Origin: Mycobacterium sp. 1164985.4
GTDB taxonomy: Bacteria; Actinomycetota; Actinomycetes; Mycobacteriales; Mycobacteriaceae
Direction: 5' to 3'
Length of the DNA stretch: 64,000 bases
Assembly: GCF_001668575.1 (NCBI RefSeq)
Contig: NZ_LZMD01000053.1
Coordinates: 47,910-111,909, forward strand
Shown here: positions 9,428 to 17,852 of the stretch, piece by piece
Numbering within the stretch: the first letter of the stretch is position 1
How the letters are laid out: every line of letters begins with the position of its first letter
Notes under the pieces: model-generated
What the model was told of the DNA's origin: nothing
The model's input: only the letters and a program-made list of their open reading frames with translations
Database searches by the model: none
Translations under genes and position numbers: made by a program

Positions 9428-10447
9428 GTGACTCTTCCGTCGACGCTAGTCGAGCCTGCCCTGCCGAAGGCCGTCGGACCGCTTTCCGCGACCGTCATCG
9501 ACCTCCTTCAGCGAGGCCGCCCCTCGTTGCCGTTACGGCCGATCGATGTGCCGATGTTCGACGCCGACCCGTACGGTCTCGACCTCCAGCTCGCCCTCTA
9601 CATCTGCTACGAGCTGCACTACCGCGGCTTCGCCGGCGTCAGTGCCCGCTGGGAGTGGAACCCCGCTCTGCTGCACCTTCGCGGCCGGTTCGAGGAGGCG
9701 TTCCTCGACGCGGTGCGCCACGACGTCGGGGAGATCGCCGAGGGCGAAACCGCGGAGGCCGAGATGGACAAGCTGTCGATCGAACCGGTCGACGGCGAGG
9801 GTCCGTCATACTTCCTGCGCGACAAGGGCAGCTGGGAGCAGATGCTCGAATACTTCGTGCACCGCTCGGTGTATCACCTCAAAGAGGGTGACCCGCACGC
9901 GTGGACCATCCCGCGTCTCGCCGGGCACTCCAAGGCCGCGTTCGTCGCCGTCGAGTTCGACGAATTCGGCGGTGGCCGTGGCGAACACGTGCATCAACAC
10001 CTATACGCGGAGCTGATGGAAGCGGCAGGCCTCGACTCGTCGTACCTCGGCTACCTCGACAACGTGCCCGCCGATGCGCTGGTGTCGGTCAACCTCATGT
10101 CGCTGTTCGGGTTACACCGCGACCTGCGCGGGGCTTCGATCGGACATTTCGCGTCGACGGAGATCACGTCGTCACCCGGATCGCGCCGGTTGGTGGAGGC
10201 GTTGCGCCGCATGGGCGCTCCCGACGCCTGCGTGGCGTTCTACCAGGAGCACGTCGTGGCCGATGCGGTGCACGAGCAGGTGGTCCGCACCGATGTCGTC
10301 GGCGACCTGGTTGCGCGGGAGCCGCATCTGGATCGCGACGTGGTGTTCGGAATCCGCGCGCGGGATGTCGTCGAGGAGCGGTTGGCCAGGCATGTGATGG
10401 AGTGCTGGACCGAGAACCGCTCGTCGCTACGCCGACCGTTGAGCTGA
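9428..10447 (+). CDS. Iron-containing redox enzyme (haem-oxygenase-like di-iron fold, HDO)
   Basis: 339 residues. Near the C-terminus is H275-x3-D279-x2-H282 (EHVVADAVHEQ), the HxxxDxxH third-helix signature of haem-oxygenase-like di-iron oxidases, preceded by acid/His-rich helices (VEFDEFGGGRGEHVHQHLY, EHVVADAV). These enzymes bind one or two irons and carry out O2-dependent oxidations or lyase reactions; substrate here unknown. It is next to and slightly overlapped (21 bp, tail to tail) by a CDGSH Fe-S protein, itself coupled to a methyltransferase. I recall this trio as recurring in actinobacteria. The start is set by the leaderless promoter described separately. Confidence 0.8.
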   Translation: MTLPSTLVEPALPKAVGPLSATVIDLLQRGRPSLPLRPIDVPMFDADPYGLDLQLALYICYELHYRGFAGVSARWEWNPALLHLRGRFEEAFLDAVRHDVGEIAEGETAEAEMDKLSIEPVDGEGPSYFLRDKGSWEQMLEYFVHRSVYHLKEGDPHAWTIPRLAGHSKAAFVAVEFDEFGGGRGEHVHQHLYAELMEAAGLDSSYLGYLDNVPADALVSVNLMSLFGLHRDLRGASIGHFASTEITSSPGSRRLVEALRRMGAPDACVAFYQEHVVADAVHEQVVRTDVVGDLVAREPHLDRDVVFGIRARDVVEERLARHVMECWTENRSSLRRPLS

Positions 10448-10681
10448 CGCGGTCTTCGCGGCCGGCGCGTTCTGCTTGGCGGGCGCGTCGGCGCGCTTGC
10501 GACACCGATGGCTGGTGTCGCACAACGGATAGTCCTTGCTGCGCCGGCACGTGCAGACCGCGACCATGAACCGGTCGGATTCCACCACCTGACCGTCGGG
10601 CATCTCGATGCGCACCGGCCCCTGCACCATCAGCGGGCCGTTGGGCACCACCCGCACGGTGCGAGGTTCGCTGTCGCTCAT
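10427..10681 (-). CDS. CDGSH-type [2Fe-2S] protein
   Basis: 84 residues. C43-x-C45-x2-S48-x3-P52-x-C54-D-x2-H58 is a complete CDGSH/mitoNEET cluster-binding motif (3 Cys, 1 His). The N-terminal half is a small beta domain (VRVVPNGPLMVQGPVRIE) typical of stand-alone bacterial CDGSH proteins. The tail is Lys/Ala-rich. No membrane helix, so cytosolic. ATG 10681 overlaps the stop of the methyltransferase gene (ATGA), giving a two-gene operon; its 3' end overlaps the convergent iron-redox gene by 21 bp. Probable electron or cluster donor to a partner, perhaps that redox enzyme (inference). Confidence 0.92.
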   Translation of the reverse strand: MSDSEPRTVRVVPNGPLMVQGPVRIEMPDGQVVESDRFMVAVCTCRRSKDYPLCDTSHRCRKRADAPAKQNAPAAKTASAQRSA

Positions 10682-11373
10682 GGCTTGTCGGCCCGGATCA
10701 CGAGCAGCTCCTCTTCGCGACGACCCGGTTCCAGGCGGCCGCACTCCTCGAGCCACAGTGCGCGCGACGTCAGCACCGGTCCGAAGGGAATCCACTGTCG
10801 CGCAACGATTTCGGCGTCCAGGCCAGCGCTGGCCAGCGCTCCGAGCGTCTGGCGCGGATCGGCGAACTCCGACTGCACGAGTAGCAGACTACCGCCGTGG
10901 TCGAGAAGATCGGGAACCGCGGCGCACAGCGGGTCGAGCACGAGGCGACCGTCGCACCCGGCGTCCCACGCGCGGGGCGGTCCCACGTACGTCGGAAGCG
11001 GATCGCATTCGGCGGTCGGATCCTGCGGCACGTACGGCGGATTGCAGACGATCAAATCGAACGGGCCGAATTCGGCTGCCCGCGCCCATGATCCGAGATG
11101 CACATCGATGTCCACACCAGATGCCAGCGCATTGCCCCGCGCGCAGCGCACCGCGCGGGGGCAGATGTCGAATGCGGTGACCGATGCGGCGCCCTGTTCG
11201 GCGGCACCGATGGCGACGACGCCGCTTCCGGTGCACAGGTCGACGACGTGGCGACCCCGCGCCAAAGCGGTTTGGTCCATGACCGAAATGAGCAGCTGAG
11301 AATCTTCCTGCGGCGCGTAGACGCCCTCATCCGCGACCAGGGGTCCACGGACATCGGTGTATGCGGTTGTCAC
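10678..11373 (-). CDS. HemK2/MTQ2-like SAM-dependent methyltransferase
   Basis: 231 residues, class I Rossmann methyltransferase with motif I VVDLCTGSGVVAIGAA near residue 45 and the NPPY motif (LIVCNPPYVPQ) near residue 108 that in this family binds the amide nitrogen of Gln/Asn or an amine. It lacks the N-terminal helical domain of release-factor methyltransferase PrmC, as in the shorter HemK2/MTQ2 proteins. The substrate is not known; it may be a protein glutamine. Coupled by ATGA to the CDGSH gene. Confidence 0.82.
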   Translation of the reverse strand: MTTAYTDVRGPLVADEGVYAPQEDSQLLISVMDQTALARGRHVVDLCTGSGVVAIGAAEQGAASVTAFDICPRAVRCARGNALASGVDIDVHLGSWARAAEFGPFDLIVCNPPYVPQDPTAECDPLPTYVGPPRAWDAGCDGRLVLDPLCAAVPDLLDHGGSLLLVQSEFADPRQTLGALASAGLDAEIVARQWIPFGPVLTSRALWLEECGRLEPGRREEELLVIRADKP

Positions 11374-11488
11374 AACGGCCTTTCGACAGGTTCTTCTGCT
11401 GCGGAAGGCAGCACTGCCCGAAATTAATGCCCCGTATCCGGGGTGTTAAAACGTCAGCGCTCGTTTTACCGGTACCCCAGGTGGGCAC

Positions 11489-12169
11489 ATGATTAGCGTG
11501 CAAGCCTCCGATATCGCCTCGTTGCCCATCCGCTTCGGCGCCGCCCTGCGTGAGCGACGCCTGTTCCACCCGTCCGGGGTGATGGCGGAGGGGATTCTCG
11601 AACGCATCGCGCCCGAGGGCGAGGGATTGCCGATGAACTCGTGCGACGTCATCGCGCGCGTCTCCAAGGGCGTCGGACTGCCGGGCGCCGTACCCGACGT
11701 CGCCGGGCTGGCATTCCGGATTCCGCCGCCACCGGACCTGCGGGCCTGCAGTCCGTGGGATGTACTGCTGGCGTCGACGGTGGCTGGGACGCGGGTCGGG
11801 CTCGCGCCGGTGTTGTCCTGGTCCGGCGCGACGTTCTCGAGCCTGATGCCGCTGCGCTTCCACAACGGTCTGTGGTGGGTGCGGGCGCGACTGGCAACCC
11901 GGATCGATGCGCCCGGGCTGTCGCTGGACGCCGTGGAACAGCAGATCGACGCCGACGGGCTCACGTTCAACATCGACCAGGCACCCGGAACGGGGGCCTT
12001 TCGCCCGCTCGCCCGGTTGACGCTTCGTCACGTGGACCCCAGCTGCGACGACATCGCCTTCGATCCGGCCATGCACAGCGACCCCGAGGTCGAGTTGGCT
12101 CCGCGCTGGCTCGGCGACTTCCGGCGGTCGGCCTACAAGCGCAGCAGGCAGGGCCGCGACGCCCAGTGA
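11489..12169 (+). CDS. Conserved actinobacterial protein of unknown function
   Basis: 226 residues with no signal peptide or membrane helix. The N-terminus (RFGAALRERRLFHPSGVMAEG) and the block GVGLPGAVPDVAGLAFRIP loosely resemble the haem-side region of catalase-like proteins, and homologues are sometimes labelled phosphodiesterase, but I see no complete catalytic motif. AGGTGG 5 bases before the ATG supports this start. Divergent from the methyltransferase; the 115-bp gap between them carries CCCCG-TATC-CGGGG, a possible operator. Basic C-terminus (RSAYKRSRQGRDAQ). Confidence 0.65.
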   Translation: MISVQASDIASLPIRFGAALRERRLFHPSGVMAEGILERIAPEGEGLPMNSCDVIARVSKGVGLPGAVPDVAGLAFRIPPPPDLRACSPWDVLLASTVAGTRVGLAPVLSWSGATFSSLMPLRFHNGLWWVRARLATRIDAPGLSLDAVEQQIDADGLTFNIDQAPGTGAFRPLARLTLRHVDPSCDDIAFDPAMHSDPEVELAPRWLGDFRRSAYKRSRQGRDAQ

Positions 12170-12331
12170 TCAGGCCGTCGGCTCGCCGCCGGACTCCGCG
12201 ACATCGGGAGCGTTCTCGCGGGTAGCCATGCCCCCGTCGCCGCCCTTGTCCTGCGGTCCCGTCCGTTGCGCCTTGCGCTTGTCCCGCTCTTCGGCGTCGT
12301 CGTCGTCGTAGATGCCTTTTCCGGTCGGCAT
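12170..12331 (-). CDS. Small acidic hypothetical protein
   Basis: 53 residues beginning MPTGKGIYDDDDAEERDKRK, very charged, probably disordered. GAAGGG precedes the ATG by 7 bases. It starts 11 bases after the stop of the F420 oxidoreductase gene and is likely co-transcribed. Proteins of this kind (M-x-x-GKGIY plus acid run) occur in other mycobacteria; no function is known to me. Confidence 0.65.
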   Translation of the reverse strand: MPTGKGIYDDDDAEERDKRKAQRTGPQDKGGDGGMATRENAPDVAESGGEPTA

Positions 12332-12342
12332 ATCGATCCCTT

Positions 12343-13329
12343 CTAGTTGGCTGCGGTCCGCAGCTTGTCCAGCAGTGGCCCCGCCGCCTCCTTGAGAAAC
12401 TGCTCCTGGCCCTCGTCGCCGATCTGAACCATCGCGATGTCGGTGAAGCCGGCCTCCCAATACTTGCTAACCGCTTCGACGATCGCGTCGAGATCGGGCC
12501 CGCAGGGGATGGATTCGGCGACATCCTCTGGGCGCACATACTGCGTCGCGCCGTCGAAACCGGCGGTCGTCGGCAGGTCGGAGTTGACGGCCCATCCGCC
12601 GCTGAACCACCTGAACTGGTCGTGGGCCCGTCGCACCGCGGCGTCCTTGTCCGTGTCCCAGCAGATCGGGATCTGGCCGACGACCCGGACATCGCCGGGC
12701 AGGCCGGTCGCGCGCCTGGCCTCGTGCCATGCGTCGACCAGATCCTTGTTCGGTTCGACCGCGATCAGGTGATCCGACAGCGGCGCGAACGTCTCGACCG
12801 ACCGCTCACCCGAGACTGCGGTCGCGATCGGGACCGGGGTCTCGGGAATGTCCCACAGCCGCGCCGAGTCGACCTCGAAGTACTCGCCCTTCCAGTCGAC
12901 GAGTTCGCCGGTGAACAACTCGCGGATGATCTGGATCGCCTCGCGCAGCATGTCCTGGCGCCGCGCCACCGTCGGCCACCGTTTGCCGACGACATGCTCG
13001 TTGAGGTTCTCCCCGCTGCCCAGGCCGAGGTTGAAGCGGCCGTCGGCGAGGATCTGCAGTGTCGCGGCCTTCTGCGCGACGACCGCCGGGTGATAGCGCA
13101 TCGTGGGGCAGGTGACGTAGGTGAACAGCCCGACGCGCTCGGTGGCGTGGGCGACCGCACCCAGCACCGACCATGCATACGGCGCGTGGCCCTGCGCGGA
13201 CAGCCACGGGAAGTAGTGGTCGGAGGACACCTCGAAGTCGAACCCGGCCTCCTCCGCCGAAACGGCGTAGCGGACAAGCTCTTTTGGCCCGCTCTGCTCT
13301 GTCATCAGGGTGTATCCGAACCGCGTCAT
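12343..13329 (-). CDS. F420-dependent LLM-class oxidoreductase (TIGR03557-like)
   Basis: 328 residues, luciferase-like TIM barrel. The N-terminus MTRFGYTLMTEQSGPKELV, the SDHYFPW block and GLGSGENLNEHVVG near residue 100 match the F420-dependent glucose-6-phosphate-dehydrogenase-like subfamily. The reaction is hydride transfer between coenzyme F420 and an unknown alcohol or aldehyde. This supports an F420-making mycobacterium. Downstream small acidic gene is probably in the same transcript. Confidence 0.85.
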   Translation of the reverse strand: MTRFGYTLMTEQSGPKELVRYAVSAEEAGFDFEVSSDHYFPWLSAQGHAPYAWSVLGAVAHATERVGLFTYVTCPTMRYHPAVVAQKAATLQILADGRFNLGLGSGENLNEHVVGKRWPTVARRQDMLREAIQIIRELFTGELVDWKGEYFEVDSARLWDIPETPVPIATAVSGERSVETFAPLSDHLIAVEPNKDLVDAWHEARRATGLPGDVRVVGQIPICWDTDKDAAVRRAHDQFRWFSGGWAVNSDLPTTAGFDGATQYVRPEDVAESIPCGPDLDAIVEAVSKYWEAGFTDIAMVQIGDEGQEQFLKEAAGPLLDKLRTAAN

Positions 13330-13379
13330 GGGTGCCGGGTACCCGACGCTTACCGGGTGAAAACGATCGCCGTTACCGG

Positions 13380-13844
13380 CTACAGCCGGGCCTTCACCGC
13401 CGCCGACAGCCGGGCTCCGTCGGCCTTACCCGCGGCGATCGCGGTCGCGGCCTTCATCACCAACCCCATCTGCTTGGGTCCGGGCCGCTCACCGATCTCC
13501 TCGGCGACCTGGGCGATGGCGGTGTCGGCGACGTCGGCCAATTCGGCCTCGGTCAACGGCGTCGGGAGGTACTCGTCGATGACGCGCGCCTCGGCATGCT
13601 CGTTGGCGGCCAGCTCGCCGCGACCATTCTGGGTGTAGATCTCGGCCGACTCGCCGCGTTTCTTGGACTCTTTGGCCAGGACCTTGAGCACCTCGGCGTC
13701 GGTGAGTTCCCGCGACTGCTTTCCCGACACCTCTTCGGTGGTGATCGCGGCGAGCAGCATCCGCAGCGTCGCGGTGCGCAGCTTGTCCTGGGATTTCATT
13801 GCGGCTGTGAGGTCGGCCCGCAACCGCTCCTTGAGTTCGGCCAT
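13380..13844 (-). CDS. GatB/YqeY domain protein (Rv3688c type)
   Basis: 154 residues beginning MAELKERLRADLTAAMKSQDK and containing ELTDAEVLKVLAKESKKR and YLPTPLTEAEL, the YqeY helical domain related to the tRNA-binding tail of GatB. Role unknown; proposed tRNA-linked function only by family. Divergent from the DUF4129 operon with 61 bp between. Confidence 0.9.
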   Translation of the reverse strand: MAELKERLRADLTAAMKSQDKLRTATLRMLLAAITTEEVSGKQSRELTDAEVLKVLAKESKKRGESAEIYTQNGRGELAANEHAEARVIDEYLPTPLTEAELADVADTAIAQVAEEIGERPGPKQMGLVMKAATAIAAGKADGARLSAAVKARL

Positions 13845-13905
13845 GCCCCAAAGCTACGCCGTCACCACGTTGTCAATTCGCACCATGATCGACAGGATGG
13901 TGGCC

Positions 13906-15099
13906 ATGAGCACCGACGCCGGCGGGTCCGGGTTCGCAGGCCCACCGCCGCCGGGCTATCCACCACCGGGCTACCCGCCCTATTACGCACCGCCGCCGGG
14001 GTATCCGCCTCCCGGCTACGCGGCCCCTCCGGGGTACGGCCCCCCGCCCGGTTATGGGCCGGCACCGGGTTACGGGCCGCCTCCGGGTTACGGACGGCCG
14101 AGCCCCGGTTACGGGCCCGCCGCACTCAAACCGGGCGTCATTCCGCTGCGCCCGCTCACGCTGTCGGACATCTTCAACGGCGCGGTCGCCTACATCCGGG
14201 CCAATCCGAAAGCCACGCTCGGCTTGACCACCATCGTCGTGGTCGCCACCCAACTGATCGCGCTGCTCCTGTCGGTCGGCCCGCTCGCCGTCGGTGGGCA
14301 GTTGGTGCCGACACTGAGCGGCGAGGAGGAGGTGTCGACCGGCGTCCTGGTCAGCACCATGCTGTCGAGCCTCGCGGGATCGGTCGCGACGGGGCTGACC
14401 TCCATCCTGCTGAGCGGTCTGCTCACCGTCGTCGTCGGCAGGGCCGTCTTCGGCTCCGGCATCACCATCGGGCAGGCGTGGCAACGGCTTCGGAGCCGAG
14501 TGTGGGCGCTCATCGGATTCAGCGTCCTCGAGGTGCTCGGCGCGATGCTGTTGATCGGCGCCGTGGTCGGCATCATCGTCGGCATCGGGTTCGCGGCAGG
14601 TGGGGCGGCCGCGGTGTTGATCGGAATCCCGTTGGTACTGGTCCTCATTGCGACGCTGGTGTACCTCGGAACGATGCTGACCTTCGCTCCGGTCATCATC
14701 GTGCTCGAGCGGCTCAGCATCGTCGCCGCCGTCCAGCGGTCGTTCGCGTTGATCAGGCGAGACTTCTGGCGAGTCTTGGGCATTCGGCTGCTGGCCGCCA
14801 TCGTCGCTCAGCTCGTCGCCGGTGCGGTCGCCTTCCCGTTCAGCCTCGGCGGGCAGATCATCCTGATGGCTGCGTCGACGACGGTGGCCGCGCTGTTCGC
14901 TCTGGTGCTGCTGTCGGTCGGCGGCGCGATCGGTCAGATCATCACCGCACCCTTCAGCGCCGGTGTGGTGGCGCTGCAGTACACCGACGAACGCATCCGC
15001 AGAGAGGCCTTCGACCTGGTGCTGCAGACCGGGGCCGGTTACGGCCCCACCGCCCCGTCCGACTCCACCGACCATCTGTGGCTGACCCGCCAGAACTGA
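13906..15099 (+). CDS. Multi-pass membrane protein with PPGYG repeats (Rv3689 type)
   Basis: 397 residues from ATG 13906. Residues 10-75 are a low-complexity Pro-Gly-Tyr region made of repeated PPGYG/PPPGY units, followed by LRPLTLSDIFNGAV and five to six membrane helices; the glycerophosphoryl-diester-phosphodiesterase membrane-domain pattern is likely. In-frame ATGs at 13885 and 13897 are alternative starts. It heads a tight cluster with DUF4129, DUF4350, MoxR2 and DUF58 genes; the downstream GTG follows after one base. Probably an envelope assembly partner of that complex (inference). Confidence 0.85.
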   Translation: MSTDAGGSGFAGPPPPGYPPPGYPPYYAPPPGYPPPGYAAPPGYGPPPGYGPAPGYGPPPGYGRPSPGYGPAALKPGVIPLRPLTLSDIFNGAVAYIRANPKATLGLTTIVVVATQLIALLLSVGPLAVGGQLVPTLSGEEEVSTGVLVSTMLSSLAGSVATGLTSILLSGLLTVVVGRAVFGSGITIGQAWQRLRSRVWALIGFSVLEVLGAMLLIGAVVGIIVGIGFAAGGAAAVLIGIPLVLVLIATLVYLGTMLTFAPVIIVLERLSIVAAVQRSFALIRRDFWRVLGIRLLAAIVAQLVAGAVAFPFSLGGQIILMAASTTVAALFALVLLSVGGAIGQIITAPFSAGVVALQYTDERIRREAFDLVLQTGAGYGPTAPSDSTDHLWLTRQN

Positions 15100-15100
15100 C

Positions 15101-15754
15101 GTGCCGACGATAGACATCGACAGCGATGCCGCACACGAGGCCGCGCAGCGAGAACTCGCGAAACCGATCTATCCCAAGCCTTCCCTGACCGAACGGCTCA
15201 GCGACTGGATCGACGATCTGTTGTACCGGCTGGCGGCCGAAGGTTCTTCGATACCCGGCGGCTGGGTGACGATCACGGTCCTGCTGATCCTCGTCGCGGT
15301 TGCGGCAATCGTGGCGATCCGGATAGCGCGGCGGACCATGCGAACGGGCAGCACTCGCGACGCGGCGTTGTTCGGCGAGCACGAACTCACCGCGGCCCAG
15401 CACCGGGCCGCCGCCGAACGACACGCAGCGGCAGCCGACTGGGGCGCAGCGATCCGCCACCGCCTGCGTGCCGTCGCCCGCCAGCTGGAGGAGACCGGTG
15501 TGCTCGACCCGGTCCCCGGGCGCACCGCCACCGAACTCGCGCGTGACGCGGCCAGGGAGCTCGCCCACCTTGACGACGAGTTATACTCTGCGGCAACGGC
15601 ATTCAACGACGTCACCTACGGTGAGATACCCGGCACTGCGGAGGCCTACAGGCTGGTGGCCGACCTCGACGACCGGGTGCGGTCGCGCAGCGCGGGCGCC
15701 TCCACCACCGCAACAGCGCCCGTGTCGTCCGAGGGCTGGGCGGAGATTCGATGA
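15101..15754 (+). CDS. DUF4129 membrane protein (Rv3690 type)
   Basis: 217 residues from GTG 15101. One membrane helix at about 54-74 and a cytosolic C-terminal DUF4129 domain with RAAAERHAAAADWGAAIRHRLRAV and TATELARDAA. DUF4129 proteins accompany MoxR/DUF58 pairs and sometimes transglutaminases. The end overlaps the next gene start (ATGA, 15751-15754). Confidence 0.88.
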   Translation: MPTIDIDSDAAHEAAQRELAKPIYPKPSLTERLSDWIDDLLYRLAAEGSSIPGGWVTITVLLILVAVAAIVAIRIARRTMRTGSTRDAALFGEHELTAAQHRAAAERHAAAADWGAAIRHRLRAVARQLEETGVLDPVPGRTATELARDAARELAHLDDELYSAATAFNDVTYGEIPGTAEAYRLVADLDDRVRSRSAGASTTATAPVSSEGWAEIR

Positions 15755-16893
15755 CCACCGCAGTGGAACCGACGTTGCGTCAGCGATTCCGCGGGGTGCG
15801 CTGGATCGTGTTGGCGTTGGCGGTCATCGTCGCGTTCGCCACGCTCAGCGTCTACCTGACCGCACCCCGTCCCGGGGGACGGATGGATCCCGAGTCGACC
15901 GGCCCGGACGGCGCGCGGGCCCTGATCACACTGTTGCGCGAGCACGGCGTCGACGTCGTCGAAGCGCCCGATGTCGCGGCGGCCGAGGCGGCCGCCCGGC
16001 CCGACACCCTCCTGGTGGTGGTCCAGACCTATCATCTCGTCGACGGCGACGTGCTCGAGCGCCTGGCCGACTTGCCCGGTGATCGTCTGCTGGTACAACC
16101 GAACTCGCCCACTCGCCGGGCCCTGGCGCCGGAGGTGAGGCTGAGCGGAGCCACCGCGTTCGGCGGTGGTGAGCGGCCGGACTGCGATCTGCGCGAGGCC
16201 ACCCGCGCCGGCGCCGTGCAGTTCAGCGTGAGCGACACCTACGAGGCGGCGACCGACGCCGTCGAGTTGACGCGCTGCTACGACGGCACCCTGGTTCGCT
16301 ACACCGCCGACGGCCGGGACATCACCCTGATCGGCGATTCGGGGTTCATGACCAACGGTGGACTGCTGAAGGCGGGCAACGCCGCGCTCGCGATGAACCT
16401 CGCGGGCGCCGATCGGCGGATGATCTGGTACGCACCGCAGTTCACCGAGGGCGAATCCGACGGTGCCTCAAGTCTGTTCGATCTCGCACCGGAGCACGTG
16501 AGCTGGATCCTGTGGCAGCTCGTCGCCGTGGTGGCACTGCTGGCGCTGTGGAAGGGCCGCCGGATCGGCCCACTGGTCGCCGAACGCCTGCCCGTCGTCG
16601 TGCGAGCCTCCGAGACCGTGGAGGGACGCGGCCGGCTCTACCGTTCGCACCGCGCTCGCGACAGCGCCGCCGACGCGCTTCGCACCGCGGCGCTGCAGCG
16701 CATGCAGCCCCGCATCGGCCTGGGTGTCAATCCCGATCCGACCGCGGTGGTCCAGGCGGTCTCCGCGCAGTGCGACGTCCACCCCCAGTGGGTCGCGCAC
16801 ACCCTGTTCGGCCCACCCCCCGACGACGACGCCGCACTGGTCAACCTCGCACGGGAACTCGACAACATCGAAAGGCAGGTCACACGCTCGTGA
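15751..16893 (+). CDS. DUF4350 membrane protein (Rv3691 type)
   Basis: 380 residues with an N-terminal helix (about 18-36), an extracytoplasmic domain including LLREHGVDVVEAPDV and a second helix near 250-268 (WQLVAVVALLALWKGRR), then a cytosolic basic tail with HRARDSAADALRTAAL. DUF4350 resembles a glutamine-amidotransferase-like fold without catalysis. Overlaps moxR2 by GTGA. Confidence 0.88.
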   Translation: MTTAVEPTLRQRFRGVRWIVLALAVIVAFATLSVYLTAPRPGGRMDPESTGPDGARALITLLREHGVDVVEAPDVAAAEAAARPDTLLVVVQTYHLVDGDVLERLADLPGDRLLVQPNSPTRRALAPEVRLSGATAFGGGERPDCDLREATRAGAVQFSVSDTYEAATDAVELTRCYDGTLVRYTADGRDITLIGDSGFMTNGGLLKAGNAALAMNLAGADRRMIWYAPQFTEGESDGASSLFDLAPEHVSWILWQLVAVVALLALWKGRRIGPLVAERLPVVVRASETVEGRGRLYRSHRARDSAADALRTAALQRMQPRIGLGVNPDPTAVVQAVSAQCDVHPQWVAHTLFGPPPDDDAALVNLARELDNIERQVTRS

Positions 16894-17852
16894 CTCAGGC
16901 AGGCGGAAACGATTCCGCGCGAACCGCATTGCTGGCGCTACGTGCCGAGATCGCCAAGGCTGTCGTCGGACAGGACGCCGTGGTCAGCGGACTGGTGATC
17001 GCGCTGCTGTGCCGCGGCCATGTTCTCCTCGAGGGAGTTCCCGGCGTGGCCAAGACCCTGATGGTGCGCACCCTGGCGTCCGCGCTGCAGCTCGACTTCA
17101 AACGCCTGCAGTTCACACCCGATCTGATGCCCGGCGACGTCACCGGCTCGCTCGTCTACGATGCGCGCACCGCGGAGTTCGAGTTCCGGTCCGGACCGGT
17201 GTTCACGAACCTGCTGCTGGCCGACGAGATCAACCGGACACCACCGAAGACGCAGGCCGCTCTACTGGAGGCGATGGAGGAACGTCAGGTCAGCGTGGAG
17301 GGCGAGGCGCGGCCGCTGCCGGACCCGTTCATCGTTGCCGCCACGCAGAATCCGATCGAGTACGAAGGCACCTATCAGCTGCCCGAGGCGCAGTTGGACC
17401 GGTTCCTGCTCAAGCTCAACGTGCCACTGCCGTCGCGCGACCAAGAGGTCGCGATCCTGAATCGGCATGCCCACGGCTTCGACCCCAGGGATCTGTCCGC
17501 CGTGCAGCCCGTCGCGGGCACCGCCGAGCTGGCCGCCGGACGCGCCGCTGTGCGACAGGTGCTGATCGCCGACGAGGTGCTCGGTTACATCGTCGATATC
17601 TGCACTGCGACAAGGCATTCACCCTCGCTGCAACTCGGGGTTTCGCCCCGCGGGGCGACGGCGCTGCTGGCGACCGCCAGGTCGTGGGCCTGGTTATCGG
17701 GGCGCAACTACGTCACCCCGGACGATGTCAAGGCGATGGCTCGCCCCACCCTGCGTCATCGCATTGCGCTCCGGCCGGAGGCCGAGCTGGAGGGCGCCAC
17801 TCCCGACGGCGTGCTCGACGGCATTCTCGCGGCAGTACCGGTGCCACGCTAG
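16890..17852 (+). CDS. moxR2: MoxR-type AAA+ ATPase MoxR2
   Basis: 320 residues from GTG 16890. Walker A G49-VPGVAK-T56, Walker B LLLADEIN near 113, sensor ATQNPIEYEGTY, and arginine-finger region DRFLLKLNVPLPSRDQE. MoxR ATPases act as chaperones that insert cofactors or remodel partner complexes, usually together with a VWA or DUF58 protein encoded next door, as here. Overlaps upstream by GTGA and downstream by one base (TAGTG). Confidence 0.93.
   Translation: MTQAGGNDSARTALLALRAEIAKAVVGQDAVVSGLVIALLCRGHVLLEGVPGVAKTLMVRTLASALQLDFKRLQFTPDLMPGDVTGSLVYDARTAEFEFRSGPVFTNLLLADEINRTPPKTQAALLEAMEERQVSVEGEARPLPDPFIVAATQNPIEYEGTYQLPEAQLDRFLLKLNVPLPSRDQEVAILNRHAHGFDPRDLSAVQPVAGTAELAAGRAAVRQVLIADEVLGYIVDICTATRHSPSLQLGVSPRGATALLATARSWAWLSGRNYVTPDDVKAMARPTLRHRIALRPEAELEGATPDGVLDGILAAVPVPR

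Noticed and set aside
16724..17851. In-frame upstream extension of the DUF58 gene through moxR2
   Set aside because: The moxR2 frame is real with Walker motifs; the extension has low-complexity Arg-rich sequence and the family starts at 17852.
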